The notes below the pieces were generated by a model. It had not been told where the DNA came from, searched no databases, and saw only the letters and a list, made by a program, of their open reading frames with translations. From an uncultured Gammaproteobacteria bacterium (lineage in GTDB: Bacteria > Pseudomonadota > Gammaproteobacteria > Pseudomonadales > UBA5518): a DNA stretch of 8,198 nucleotides. The stretch covers positions 1-8,198 of the forward strand of contig CAIXOY010000308.1 of the NCBI GenBank assembly GCA_903921135.1. The letters are read 5' to 3'. The position numbers and the translations under genes are program-made. Of this stretch, positions 1 through 7,636 are shown in pieces; position 1 is the stretch's first letter; every line of letters starts with the position of its first letter.

Positions 1-1
1 G

Positions 2-973
2 TGGAAGATCGCGCCTGCGCTTGCGGCGGGCAATTCCGTGATCCTGAAGCCCGCCGAACAGGCGCCGCTCAGCTGCCTGCGTCTCGCGCAACTCTTCGTC
101 GAGGCCGGAGGTCCCGCCGGCGTCCTGAACGTGCTGAACGGCATCGGCGAGGTGGCTGGCCGTGCGCTCGCCCTGCATCCCGATGTCGACAAGGTGAGCT
201 TCACCGGCTCCACGCAGGTGGGCAAGCTGATGCTGGTCTACTCGGGCCAGTCGAACATGAAAAAAGTGGCGCTGGAGTGCGGTGGCAAATCCCCGCAGAT
301 CTTCCTCGAGGATCTGCCCGATCTCGATCGTGCGGTAGAGGCCGCGTACCGCGGTATATATGGCAATCAGGGCGAGGTGTGCAACGCAGGCTCGAGGCTG
401 CTGGTCGCACGCGGTATTCACGACGAGTTCGTGGCCCGCTTCAAGGCGCGGGCCGCCGAGGCCTACGTCCCCGGTGATCCTCTCGACCCTGCGACCTCGA
501 TGGGTCCGCTGGTCGACCATCACTCGCAGCGCCGCGTGCTCGGCATGATCGAAGCCGGTGTGCGCGAAGGTGCATCGCTTGCCATGGGCGGGGATTCTCC
601 CGCCGCGCTGTCGGCCGGCGCCTATGTGAACCCGACCCTCTTCACGCAGGTACGTCCTGAGATGAGCATCGCGCGTGAAGAGATTTTCGGGCCGGTCGCG
701 AGCGTCATTCCCTTCGACACCGTCGACGAGGCGATCAGCATCGCCAACGACACCATCTATGGTCTTGCGGCCAGCATCTGGACGCGGGATCTGTCGACCG
801 CGGTGCGCTGCGTGCGGGCAGTGCAGGCGGGCGTGGTGTGGGTGAACACCTTCGACGAGGGCGACATGACGCAGCCCTTCGGCGGCTTCAAGCAATCCGG
901 CAACGCCAAGGACAACTGCATCGACAGCGTGCGCTCCTACATGCAGGAAAAATCCGCCTGGATCCGGCTCTGA
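2..973 (+). CDS. Aldehyde dehydrogenase, PuuC-like (5' end cut off by window)
   Basis: NAD(P)-dependent oxidation of an aldehyde to its carboxylic acid, in the cytoplasm. The reading frame is already open at base 2, so the N-terminal third, including the start codon, lies outside; 323 residues are visible against about 490 for the family. Seen in order: the cofactor-binding ILKPAEQ stretch (Lys at bases 47-49), the Rossmann turn FTGST, the catalytic glutamate in LECGGKSP (bases 275-277), the nucleophilic cysteine in GEVCNAGSR (bases 380-382; 35 residues after the Glu, as expected), EEIFGPV, and a C-terminal PFGGFKQSGN. The stretches NQGxVCxAGxRLL, GDPLDPAT and EGDMTxPFGG match what I recall of gamma-glutamyl-aminobutyraldehyde dehydrogenase (PuuC) better than classical betaine aldehyde dehydrogenase. 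The usual LELGG is LECGG here, placing a cysteine beside the catalytic Glu. The gene is followed after 19 nt by a Rieske oxygenase, probably co-transcribed, suggesting it removes that enzyme's aldehyde product. Family assignment is firm; substrate is inferred. Confidence 0.93.
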   Translation, partial: WKIAPALAAGNSVILKPAEQAPLSCLRLAQLFVEAGGPAGVLNVLNGIGEVAGRALALHPDVDKVSFTGSTQVGKLMLVYSGQSNMKKVALECGGKSPQIFLEDLPDLDRAVEAAYRGIYGNQGEVCNAGSRLLVARGIHDEFVARFKARAAEAYVPGDPLDPATSMGPLVDHHSQRRVLGMIEAGVREGASLAMGGDSPAALSAGAYVNPTLFTQVRPEMSIAREEIFGPVASVIPFDTVDEAISIANDTIYGLAASIWTRDLSTAVRCVRAVQAGVVWVNTFDEGDMTQPFGGFKQSGNAKDNCIDSVRSYMQEKSAWIRL

Positions 974-992
974 GCCCCGCAGGTCACCCGGG

Positions 993-2261
993 ATGAGCCT
1001 GATCAGCAGTGATGCCGACGGCATCGAACGCATGCGTGCAGCAGCGCGGGAGGCACAACAGCACCCTGCGCGCTCGCTGCCGGGATACTTCTACCGATCG
1101 GCAGTGGTCTATGAAGAAGAACTCTCCCGGATCATCTACCGCAGTTGGCTGTGTGCCGGCCACCTGAGCCAGATCCCCAACGTCGGTGACTTCTTCCAGT
1201 ACGAGGTCGACGAAGACGCGTTCATCGTCACGCGAGCCGAGGACGGCAGCGTCCACGCACTGGTCAACAGTTGCCGGCACCGGGGAGCACGCGTGTGCGA
1301 AGAGGCGGCAGGCAACCGGAGCAGTTTCGTTTGTCCCTACCACGGCTGGACCTACGCCCTGGACGGCAGCCTGCGCGGCGCACGGCACATGGACCGGCAG
1401 GCGGCTTTCTGCGCCAGCGACGCGGGCCTGCGGCACTTGCGTGTCATCGTTCGCCACGGCCTCATCTTCGTGAATGCCGACCCTCAGGCCGCGGATTTCT
1501 CGGCAGTGCTCGACCAGATCGATTCCGCGCTCGCGCCTTACGAACTTGCCCACGCGAAGATCGCGCACCGCGAGCTCTACCGGGTAGAGGCCAACTGGAA
1601 GCTCGCCCTCGAGAACTACCTCGAGTGCTATCACTGCGCCACCTCGCACAGGAGCTACGCGCTCTCGCACAGCATCAAGGACATCAGCACCCGGATCGCG
1701 CCGCTGCGCGCGGCCCTGTGGGAGCGTGCCGCCCGCCTGACGGGCGTGGATGGGGTGACCAGCACCTCCGACTTCTGTTACGACCAGGAGACCGCCTTCG
1801 GCAGCAGTGTCTGGAACAACCGTTACGCCCTCTTCGAGGGCTATCAGACCGCAAGCCGTGACGGCCGGGCCGTGGCGCCACTCATGGGACAATTCAGGGG
1901 CTATGACGGCGGGGCCGGGGATTTCCAGATCGGGCCGCTCGCCTTCATGCTGAATTATCCCGATCACTGCGTGCTGTACCGCTTCACGCCGCGGGGCTTG
2001 CGCAGCACAGACATGGAGGTGCTGTGGTTCGTGCGCGCGGATGCCGAAGAAGGCAGGGACTATGACCGCGCAGCGCTCACCTGGCTGTGGGACACGACAA
2101 CCCGGGAAGACGAGTACATCATCAGCCGCAACAGCGCCGGGGTGAATTCCCGTTTCTACGAACCCGGCCCCCTGCAGCCGGACTTCGAGTACATCGAGAT
2201 CCGCTTCATCCGCTGGTACCTCGGCATCCTCGCCGGCAACACGGCGAACAGCAGCAGCTAG
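993..2261 (+). CDS. Rieske [2Fe-2S] non-heme iron oxygenase, large (alpha) subunit, quaternary-amine type
   Basis: Terminal oxygenase that takes electrons from a separate reductase and uses O2 at a mononuclear iron, typically to hydroxylate or demethylate its substrate; cytoplasmic. The 422 residues fit the family length (about 400-450). The N-terminal Rieske domain has the full ligand set CRH...CPYH: Cys94, His96, Cys114, His117. The catalytic domain carries NWKLALENYLECYHC, with iron ligands His214 and His219 and a likely third ligand Asp373 in REDEYIISRN. The inter-subunit electron-bridge position, Asp in naphthalene dioxygenase, is Glu211 here; Glu at this point is known in carnitine monooxygenase and GbcA-like demethylases, which argues for an amine rather than aromatic substrate. 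The C-terminal SRFYEPGPL is also typical of that branch. The ATG at 993 follows a weak AGGT (981-984) at 8 nt. The stop overlaps the convergent gene's stop. No reductase is visible. Family certain, substrate unknown. Confidence 0.93.
   Translation: MSLISSDADGIERMRAAAREAQQHPARSLPGYFYRSAVVYEEELSRIIYRSWLCAGHLSQIPNVGDFFQYEVDEDAFIVTRAEDGSVHALVNSCRHRGARVCEEAAGNRSSFVCPYHGWTYALDGSLRGARHMDRQAAFCASDAGLRHLRVIVRHGLIFVNADPQAADFSAVLDQIDSALAPYELAHAKIAHRELYRVEANWKLALENYLECYHCATSHRSYALSHSIKDISTRIAPLRAALWERAARLTGVDGVTSTSDFCYDQETAFGSSVWNNRYALFEGYQTASRDGRAVAPLMGQFRGYDGGAGDFQIGPLAFMLNYPDHCVLYRFTPRGLRSTDMEVLWFVRADAEEGRDYDRAALTWLWDTTTREDEYIISRNSAGVNSRFYEPGPLQPDFEYIEIRFIRWYLGILAGNTANSSS
2258..2261. other. CTAG shared as stop codon by two convergent genes
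   Basis: The palindrome CTAG gives TAG (2259-2261) to the plus-strand Rieske gene and TAG (2260-2258) to the minus-strand fusion gene, so the coding regions overlap by four bases. There is no space for a terminator between them. I also see no obvious GC stem with a T-run in the ends of either gene, so the two transcripts may run into each other. Confidence 0.92.
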
Positions 2262-3403
2262 CCGCCCGGTGGCGCGTTGATGTTCCCGCCGAGGTACTGC
2301 TCGGTTTCCTGGCGCGTGGCCGCCGCCGCATCGTCGTAAAGAAACGGCAGGAACACGAAGCGCGTGCCGCTGCGCACGGGCGTTGCCTCGTGGAGCATCG
2401 AGCAGGAGAAAACCACGGCTTCTCCGGGTGCGGGGCGGAAGAGCTGCCTGCCGTACTCGGGGAACCAGATCTCGCCCCCCTCGTAGCCTTCGTTCAGGTT
2501 GATCGACACCGCAAAACGCCGGTGTGCTGTCGCCCGCGTGGTGTTGTCACGGTGCGCCTTGAAATGTCCCCCGTGCTCGCCCTCGTAGCAGGCCACGATG
2601 TAGCGCTCCATGCGCGTGGCCTCGAACTGGTAGGCGCGACGGATCTCGGGCACGAGACGACGATGGATGCGGAGCATGCACTGGCGCCGAAGGGATTCGT
2701 CGGCGATCGTGCAGTCACGCCGGCGTTTTGTCGCATGGTCGTATACGCCGACCGTCTTGCCGTCGTGGTCGCGCATGAAGCCCGACTCCTCGGAGCCCGC
2801 CTCACGGTAGTGCCGGATCAACTGCTCGCAGAAAGCGGGCTCGAACACGCGAGGCACCATCAGCACCGGCGCCTGGTGTTGCGCGGGAGCCGCGGCCTCC
2901 GGCGCGGGGAGCGCAAAGCCGGTGGCGAGCAGGCGGGCAAGGTGCCGGTGCAGCCCCTCCCCTCCCAACGGCAGGCTGGCCAAGACGCGCAACCGATGGT
3001 CCAGCAAGAGGCTGAACGGCTGATAACGCCGGAGGCCGTCCGCGCCGTCCTGCAGGGCACCATAGAGGCGGCTCACCGCACCGTCGGCGTCGTGGAACCA
3101 GCGGATGCCGGGAATATCTTCCCGCAGACCATCGGGCGCGAAATCCCCGGCGTCCAGCGATACCCCGAAAAAACAGCAGCGCTCGTCATCGAGAACGGCG
3201 CGGAATTCCTGCAACTCCGCGTGCAGCGCGCCGAAGATCTCGCGTTTTGCCTCGCCCAGGAACGAGAGCACGACGAGTCTCCCCGCTGCCGCGCCGAACT
3301 GGAACGCCGGGGTGGTGTGCGTGGAGGCCGCAAACAGGGGCGCGGGATCACCGACGGAAAAGCGCATCTGGGTCTGTGGTTCCGGGCCTGCGAACCGGCG
3401 CAT
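2258..3403 (-). CDS. Fusion protein: peroxiredoxin-like domain (no peroxidatic Cys) + 2-oxoglutarate/Fe(II) dioxygenase
   Basis: 381 residues, two domains. Residues about 13-165 look like an AhpC/TSA peroxiredoxin fold: MRFSVGDPAPLF opening, VVLSFLG strand, FFGVSLD, PFSLLLD. The segment that should hold the peroxidatic cysteine (TxxC motif) reads SFLGEAKREIFG and has none, so peroxidase activity is unlikely; Cys76-Cys77 lie elsewhere. A link rich in Ala and Pro (about 164-180) leads to a prolyl-4-hydroxylase-like dioxygenase domain (about 181-360) with the iron triad His284, Asp286 (HRD), His338 (SMLHEA) and the 2-oxoglutarate-binding Arg348 (SGTRFVF), all intact. It should hydroxylate or otherwise oxidise an unknown protein or small molecule using O2 and 2-oxoglutarate, in the cytoplasm as no signal peptide is seen. 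Start: an in-frame TGA lies two codons before the ATG at 3403, preceded by GGTGA; the domain really begins at Met13 (3367), an alternative start with no better ribosome site. It lies 35 nt after the RND pump gene, so probably in the same transcript. Confidence 0.85.
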   Translation of the reverse strand: MRRFAGPEPQTQMRFSVGDPAPLFAASTHTTPAFQFGAAAGRLVVLSFLGEAKREIFGALHAELQEFRAVLDDERCCFFGVSLDAGDFAPDGLREDIPGIRWFHDADGAVSRLYGALQDGADGLRRYQPFSLLLDHRLRVLASLPLGGEGLHRHLARLLATGFALPAPEAAAPAQHQAPVLMVPRVFEPAFCEQLIRHYREAGSEESGFMRDHDGKTVGVYDHATKRRRDCTIADESLRRQCMLRIHRRLVPEIRRAYQFEATRMERYIVACYEGEHGGHFKAHRDNTTRATAHRRFAVSINLNEGYEGGEIWFPEYGRQLFRPAPGEAVVFSCSMLHEATPVRSGTRFVFLPFLYDDAAAATRQETEQYLGGNINAPPGG

Positions 3404-3438
3404 TCTTCACCGCGGCAGGCGCGGCCTTCAAGCCCGGT

Positions 3439-6400
3439 TCAGGGGGTGGCTGCAACGTGGCGACGCGCCACCATCGTGTAGATGAGGGGTACGACGAACA
3501 GGGTGAACAAGGTTCCGATTGTCATGCCGAACGTGATGACAATGCCGATCGAAATCCGCGCCTGCGCTCCCGCGCCCGTAGCCACCAGCAAGGGCAGCAC
3601 CCCGCAGACCATCGCTGCCGTGGTCATGAGGATGGGGCGCAAACGCACCGTGGCCGCCTCGACCACCGCATCGCGCACGCTGAGCCCCTCGTGCTCCTGC
3701 AGACGGTTCGCGAAGTCCACGATCAGGATGCCGTGCTTGCTGATCAGGCCGATCAACGTGAGCAGGCCGATCTGCGTGTAGATGTTCATGGTGGCAAGCC
3801 CGAGGCCCAGCGGGATCAGCGCGCCGCAGACCGACAGCGGCACACTCACCAGAACCGTGAGCGGATCGGTGAAGCTCTCGAACTGCGCCGCCAGTACCAG
3901 ATAGATCACAACGAGGGAGAACACGAAGGTCAGCAGCAGCTTGTTGCCTTCCGTGATGAACTGCCTGGATTGCCCGAGATAGTCCGAGGAGAAACCCTCC
4001 GGCAACATCGGTCTGGCGACCTCGTCAAACCATGCGATGCCTTCGCCGATGGCAGCACCCGGACTCATCATGGCGCCGATGGTGGCCGAATTGAGTTGCT
4101 GGAACTCGGTGAGCGCGTTCGGGCGATTTTTCCGCACCTGCGTCACCAGCGCAGAGAGCGGTACCAGCTCTCCGCTCGCCGATCGCAGGTAATAGGTATC
4201 GAGCTGCGCCGGGCTCAGGCGGTACTCACGCTCGAGTTGCAGTATCACCTTGTAGGAGCGCGCATCGAGATCGAAGCGGGATGCCTCGATCTCGCCAAGA
4301 TAATTCGCGAGCGTTGCGCCGATCTGCGTCATGTCCACGCCAAGCCGCGCGGCCTTGTCGCGGTCGATGACCAGCTGGAGCTCGGGCTTGTCGAAACGCA
4401 ACTCCGAGTCCACGTACACGAACAGCCCGCTCTCACGCGCCTTCGTTTCGATGTCCTCGGCAATCTGGTGCACGAGCTCGTAGGAGCCGGTGGAGGACAC
4501 CACGAAACGCAAGGGCAACTCGGCCGAGGCGCCCGGAATGGAGGGGAAGTTCACGGTGTTGACGCGCATGCCCGGCACCTTGCTCACCTTGGCGAGCAAG
4601 TCCTGCTGCACCTCGCCCGCGCTGCGCTCACGCTCTTCCCAGGGCTTCAACATGATCATTCCGAAAAAGCTGTTCTGGCCGAAGCCGCCGCCCACCAGCC
4701 AGTAGCGCCAGCGCTCGGGTACCGTGCGCAGGATTTCCTCTGTCTCTGCCACCCAGCGCCAGGTGTGTTCGATGGTGGAGTCGAGCGGGCCCTCGCCCAC
4801 GATGAACACCTGCCCGGTGTCTTCGAGCGGTGCCAGTTCCTGGGGAATCGCCCGGAAGAGGAACACGATGCTGAGCAGCACAGTCCCGGCGAACAGCAGC
4901 ACGGAGGGACGGTTGCGCAGCGTCGCGTCCAGCATGCGGCGGTACACGCGCTTGGTGACCTCGAAGTTGCGGTCGATCTGCGCGACCAGACGGTTGCTGC
5001 TGCCCTCATGACGCAGCAGACGTGCGCACATCATCGGCGAGAGCGTGAGCGCCACGAGCCCGGAGACCACCACGGCGCCGGCGAGCGTGAAGGCGAACTC
5101 GATGAAGAGCTTGCCGGTGAGCCCGCCCAGAAAACCGATGGGCGCATAAACGGCCGCGAGCGTGAGCGTCATGGCCACCACCGGGAAGGCGATTTCACGC
5201 GCACCGAGCAAAGAGGCCTCGAAGGGGCGAATGCCCTCTTCGATATGACGCTGGATGTTCTCGACCACCACGATGGCGTCATCCACCACCAGGCCGATGG
5301 CGAGCACCATCGCCAGCAGCGTGAGCAGGTTCACCGAGAACCCCAGCCAGAGCATCACCGAGAGCACGCCGATCAGCGAGAGCGGGATCGTGATCACCGG
5401 CACGATGACCGAGCGCAGGGAACCCAGAAACAGGAAGATGATCAGCACGACGATGAGGCTCGCCTCGACCAGCGTCTTCACCACTTCGTTCACCGAGTGG
5501 CGGATTGTGGTGGTTGCATCGAAGACAACCTCGCCAGCGAGGCCGTCGGGAAGCTGGGACTGCAGACGGGGCATGATGTCGCGCACGCGCTGCCCGACGT
5601 CGAGCGGGTTGGCGCTGATCGCGGCCTTGATGCCGATGAACACAGCGCCCTCGCCGTCGTCACTCACGCGGGTGTCGTAGTTCGAGGCGCCGAGTTCCAC
5701 GCGGGCGACGTCGCCCAGGCGCACGATCGAATCCGCACCACGCGCCACGACGAGTTTGGCGAAGCCGGCGGCGTCCTCGAGACCCGTGCGCGGGTTCACG
5801 TAGAACTGCGTGGAATCACTGCGGAGTGTGCCCGCCGCGCTCTGCACGTTGTTCGCCTGCACCGCGGCTCGGACGTCGGCAGGTGTCAGGCCGAAGGCGG
5901 CGAGTCGCGCCGGATCGAGCCAGATCCGCATCGCGTAATCGCGACGCCCGAAGATTTCGACGGAGCCCACCCCGTCCACGGTGGCGAGCACAGGTTGCAC
6001 CACACGGTCGAGGTAATCGGTGATCTGCTGCTGCGAGAGTTGCGTGCTGGTGAAGCTGAGGTACTGGAGGGTGTCCGTTCCCATGCCGGTTTCTTTTTCG
6101 ACGACCGGGTCCTCGGTATCGCGCGGGAGATTCTTGCGCTCCTGCTCGACCTTGGCGCTCACATCGGCGAATGCGGCATCCACGCTGTAGCCCGCGCGAA
6201 GATGTGCCGAGATGCGCGAGACGCCGTCCTCGGTCTTCGCCTCTATGAAATCGAGTCCTTCGGCGCTCGCGATGGCACGCTCGAGCGGACGGGTGATGAA
6301 GCCCTGCACCAGATCGGCGTTGGCGCCGGGGTAGACGGTGGTGACGTTGATCACCGGGTACGTGACCTCGGGATATTCCCGGAGGCTCAGGTTCTGGAAG

Positions 6401-6483
6401 GCCCGCATCCCGAGCAGTACCAGCAGCAGGCTGAGAACCGTCGCGAGTACCGGCCGGCGGATGAAGACGTCGGTGATGTTCAT
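3439..6483 (-). CDS. RND efflux pump, inner-membrane permease (HAE-1 / AcrB-like)
   Basis: Proton-driven inner-membrane transporter that, as a trimer with adaptor and outer-membrane channel, exports hydrophobic or amphiphilic compounds. The 1014 residues are close to the usual 1020-1050. The expected layout is visible: TM1 (about 10-28), a large periplasmic loop (about 30-335), TM2-TM6 (about 340-489), TM7 (about 527-545), a second periplasmic loop (about 546-845) and TM8-TM12 (about 847-1002). Proton-relay residues are present: Asp401-Asp402 in GLVVDDAIVVVEN of TM4, and Lys916 in LISKHGILIVDFA of TM10. The opening NITDVFIRRPVLATVLS and the DD pair support the drug-exporting HAE-1 branch over the metal-exporting HME branch. 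The start overlaps the adaptor's stop by 4 nt (ATGA), so translation is probably coupled; upstream there is only a weak GGGTG. The cytoplasmic tail is short, ending about 12 residues after TM12. Substrates cannot be read from sequence. Confidence 0.96.
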   Translation of the reverse strand: MNITDVFIRRPVLATVLSLLLVLLGMRAFQNLSLREYPEVTYPVINVTTVYPGANADLVQGFITRPLERAIASAEGLDFIEAKTEDGVSRISAHLRAGYSVDAAFADVSAKVEQERKNLPRDTEDPVVEKETGMGTDTLQYLSFTSTQLSQQQITDYLDRVVQPVLATVDGVGSVEIFGRRDYAMRIWLDPARLAAFGLTPADVRAAVQANNVQSAAGTLRSDSTQFYVNPRTGLEDAAGFAKLVVARGADSIVRLGDVARVELGASNYDTRVSDDGEGAVFIGIKAAISANPLDVGQRVRDIMPRLQSQLPDGLAGEVVFDATTTIRHSVNEVVKTLVEASLIVVLIIFLFLGSLRSVIVPVITIPLSLIGVLSVMLWLGFSVNLLTLLAMVLAIGLVVDDAIVVVENIQRHIEEGIRPFEASLLGAREIAFPVVAMTLTLAAVYAPIGFLGGLTGKLFIEFAFTLAGAVVVSGLVALTLSPMMCARLLRHEGSSNRLVAQIDRNFEVTKRVYRRMLDATLRNRPSVLLFAGTVLLSIVFLFRAIPQELAPLEDTGQVFIVGEGPLDSTIEHTWRWVAETEEILRTVPERWRYWLVGGGFGQNSFFGMIMLKPWEERERSAGEVQQDLLAKVSKVPGMRVNTVNFPSIPGASAELPLRFVVSSTGSYELVHQIAEDIETKARESGLFVYVDSELRFDKPELQLVIDRDKAARLGVDMTQIGATLANYLGEIEASRFDLDARSYKVILQLEREYRLSPAQLDTYYLRSASGELVPLSALVTQVRKNRPNALTEFQQLNSATIGAMMSPGAAIGEGIAWFDEVARPMLPEGFSSDYLGQSRQFITEGNKLLLTFVFSLVVIYLVLAAQFESFTDPLTVLVSVPLSVCGALIPLGLGLATMNIYTQIGLLTLIGLISKHGILIVDFANRLQEHEGLSVRDAVVEAATVRLRPILMTTAAMVCGVLPLLVATGAGAQARISIGIVITFGMTIGTLFTLFVVPLIYTMVARRHVAATP
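6480..6483 (-). other. ATGA start/stop overlap of adaptor and pump genes
   Basis: On the minus strand the four bases ATGA contain the pump's start ATG (6483-6481) and the adaptor's stop TGA (6482-6480). This arrangement usually means coupled translation from one mRNA and confirms that both starts and stops are correctly placed. Confidence 0.9.
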
Positions 6484-7577
6484 GCACCCGGCGCGCGGCG
6501 CTCGCGCGTGTCCAGAACCACCCGCGCACCGTTATCGAGTTTCAGCGCACCGGCACTGACCACCTGTTCCCCCGCCGCGAGGCCCTCGGTCACAGCCACC
6601 CGCAGATTGCGGTGCGCACCGAGTTTCACGTAGCGGCGCTCCACCGTCTGCACACCGTCGGCTGCCGCGGCCTTCAGCACGTACACGGCATCGCCGTAGA
6701 GGTTGTAGCTGATGGATGTCTCGGGAACCGTGAGCACGGCCACGCTCTCCTCGATGATCACATCCACGCTCACGAACATGCCCGGCAGCAGCGCGGCACC
6801 CGCGTTCGGCACGCGCGCCCGCAACAGCACGTTTCGCGTGTTCGCATCCACCTTGGCATCGATGGCGACGATCTTGCCCTCGAACTGCCGGCCGGGGTGT
6901 GCCTGCACCGAGCAGCGCACACGCTGGCCTGCGTGCAACAACGGCAGTTGTTGCTCCGGCAGCGAGAAATCTACTTCGAGCAGATCGAGCGCCTGAAGGG
7001 TGACCATGGCATGGCCCTCCGTCACGTACATGCCCTCGTCCACCCGCGGGATCCCGATCTGTCCGGCGAACGGGGCGCGCAGATGCTTGCGGGCGATGAT
7101 GGCTTCGGTTTTCTCGGCCTGCGCGCTGACGTCTTTCAGCACGGATTCCGTTTTGTCGAAATCGGTGCGGGAAATGGCCCGCGTGGTGAGCAGGCGCTGG
7201 TCGCGCTGGAAGTTGATCTCGGCGAGGCGCTTCTGTGCGAGGAGGCTTTTGAGTGTGGCTACCTCGACACTGTCCTCGAGTGCGAACAATTCGGCGCCCG
7301 CGGCAACCGTTTCGCCGCCCTTGAAGAGGATCTTCGACACCGTGCCTGCGGACTCGGTCGCCACATCGACACCGAGGGCGGCTTTCAGCGTGCCCACCGC
7401 CGTGATGCTGCGATCCCAGGTCTCCGGGCGTGCGGGCTCCACGACCACGCTGACCGGTGGCGGCTGGTAGCTGGCCATGTAGCGCGCGATCAGCGCCTTC
7501 TTGCCGTAGATGAAACCGAAAATGCCGCCAAAGACCAGCACCAGGGCAAGGGCGGTCAGCAGCAGGGGGTTTTTCAT
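6480..7577 (-). CDS. RND efflux periplasmic adaptor (membrane fusion protein, HlyD/AcrA family)
   Basis: Bridges the RND permease encoded next to it and an outer-membrane channel. 365 residues, typical for the family. A single N-terminal hydrophobic segment (about 5-25, followed by GKK) acts as uncleaved anchor or signal; there is no lipobox cysteine, so it is not an AcrA-style lipoprotein. Next come the first lipoyl half-motif (about 67-103, with GTVSKILFKGGETVAAG), an alpha-helical hairpin (about 105-162), the second lipoyl half-motif (LRAPFAGQIGIPRVDEGMYV, about 167-185), a beta-barrel (about 200-285, DANTRNVLLRARVPN and LLPGMFVSVDV) and a membrane-proximal domain (about 286-355). The hairpin is short, like that of MexH-type adaptors from pumps expecting a long TolC-like partner. 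ATG at 7577 with a modest GGAT 7 nt upstream. It is the first gene of the efflux set, and the 117-nt gap before it is the likely site of a promoter and control. Confidence 0.95.
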   Translation of the reverse strand: MKNPLLLTALALVLVFGGIFGFIYGKKALIARYMASYQPPPVSVVVEPARPETWDRSITAVGTLKAALGVDVATESAGTVSKILFKGGETVAAGAELFALEDSVEVATLKSLLAQKRLAEINFQRDQRLLTTRAISRTDFDKTESVLKDVSAQAEKTEAIIARKHLRAPFAGQIGIPRVDEGMYVTEGHAMVTLQALDLLEVDFSLPEQQLPLLHAGQRVRCSVQAHPGRQFEGKIVAIDAKVDANTRNVLLRARVPNAGAALLPGMFVSVDVIIEESVAVLTVPETSISYNLYGDAVYVLKAAAADGVQTVERRYVKLGAHRNLRVAVTEGLAAGEQVVSAGALKLDNGARVVLDTRERRAPGA

Positions 7578-7636
7578 CGGGGGATCCAGGCGCAGGACAT
7601 ACAGCGGGGCGTGCGCGTCACCCGTTCCGGGGGATT

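Noticed and set aside
2..973. Aldehyde dehydrogenase as a pseudogene because it lacks a start
   Set aside because: The frame is open from base 2 with continuous family homology, so the missing N-terminus is due to the window edge rather than a mutation.
984..1967. 327-codon minus-strand frame opposite the Rieske gene
   Set aside because: Codon-aligned mirror of a gene with intact Rieske and iron-binding motifs; no motifs of its own.
2087..3481. 464-codon plus-strand frame opposite the fusion gene
   Set aside because: Also codon-aligned with a convincing minus-strand gene and without any recognisable domain; a shadow.
3439..6483. Heavy-metal (CusA/CzcA-type) RND pump
   Set aside because: The TM4 region has the DD pair in GLVVDDAIVVVEN and the N-terminus reads FIRRPVLATVLS, both typical of the HAE-1 drug-export branch. 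I see no metal-binding Met cluster.
3247..6633. 1128-codon open frame on the plus strand opposite the RND pump
   Set aside because: It is codon-aligned with the pump gene. Stops in this frame would need TTA, CTA or TCA codons in the pump, which GC-rich genomes rarely use, so the long open frame is expected. Its product would be rich in His, Arg, Glu and Gln with no domain, whereas the pump on the other strand is unmistakable.
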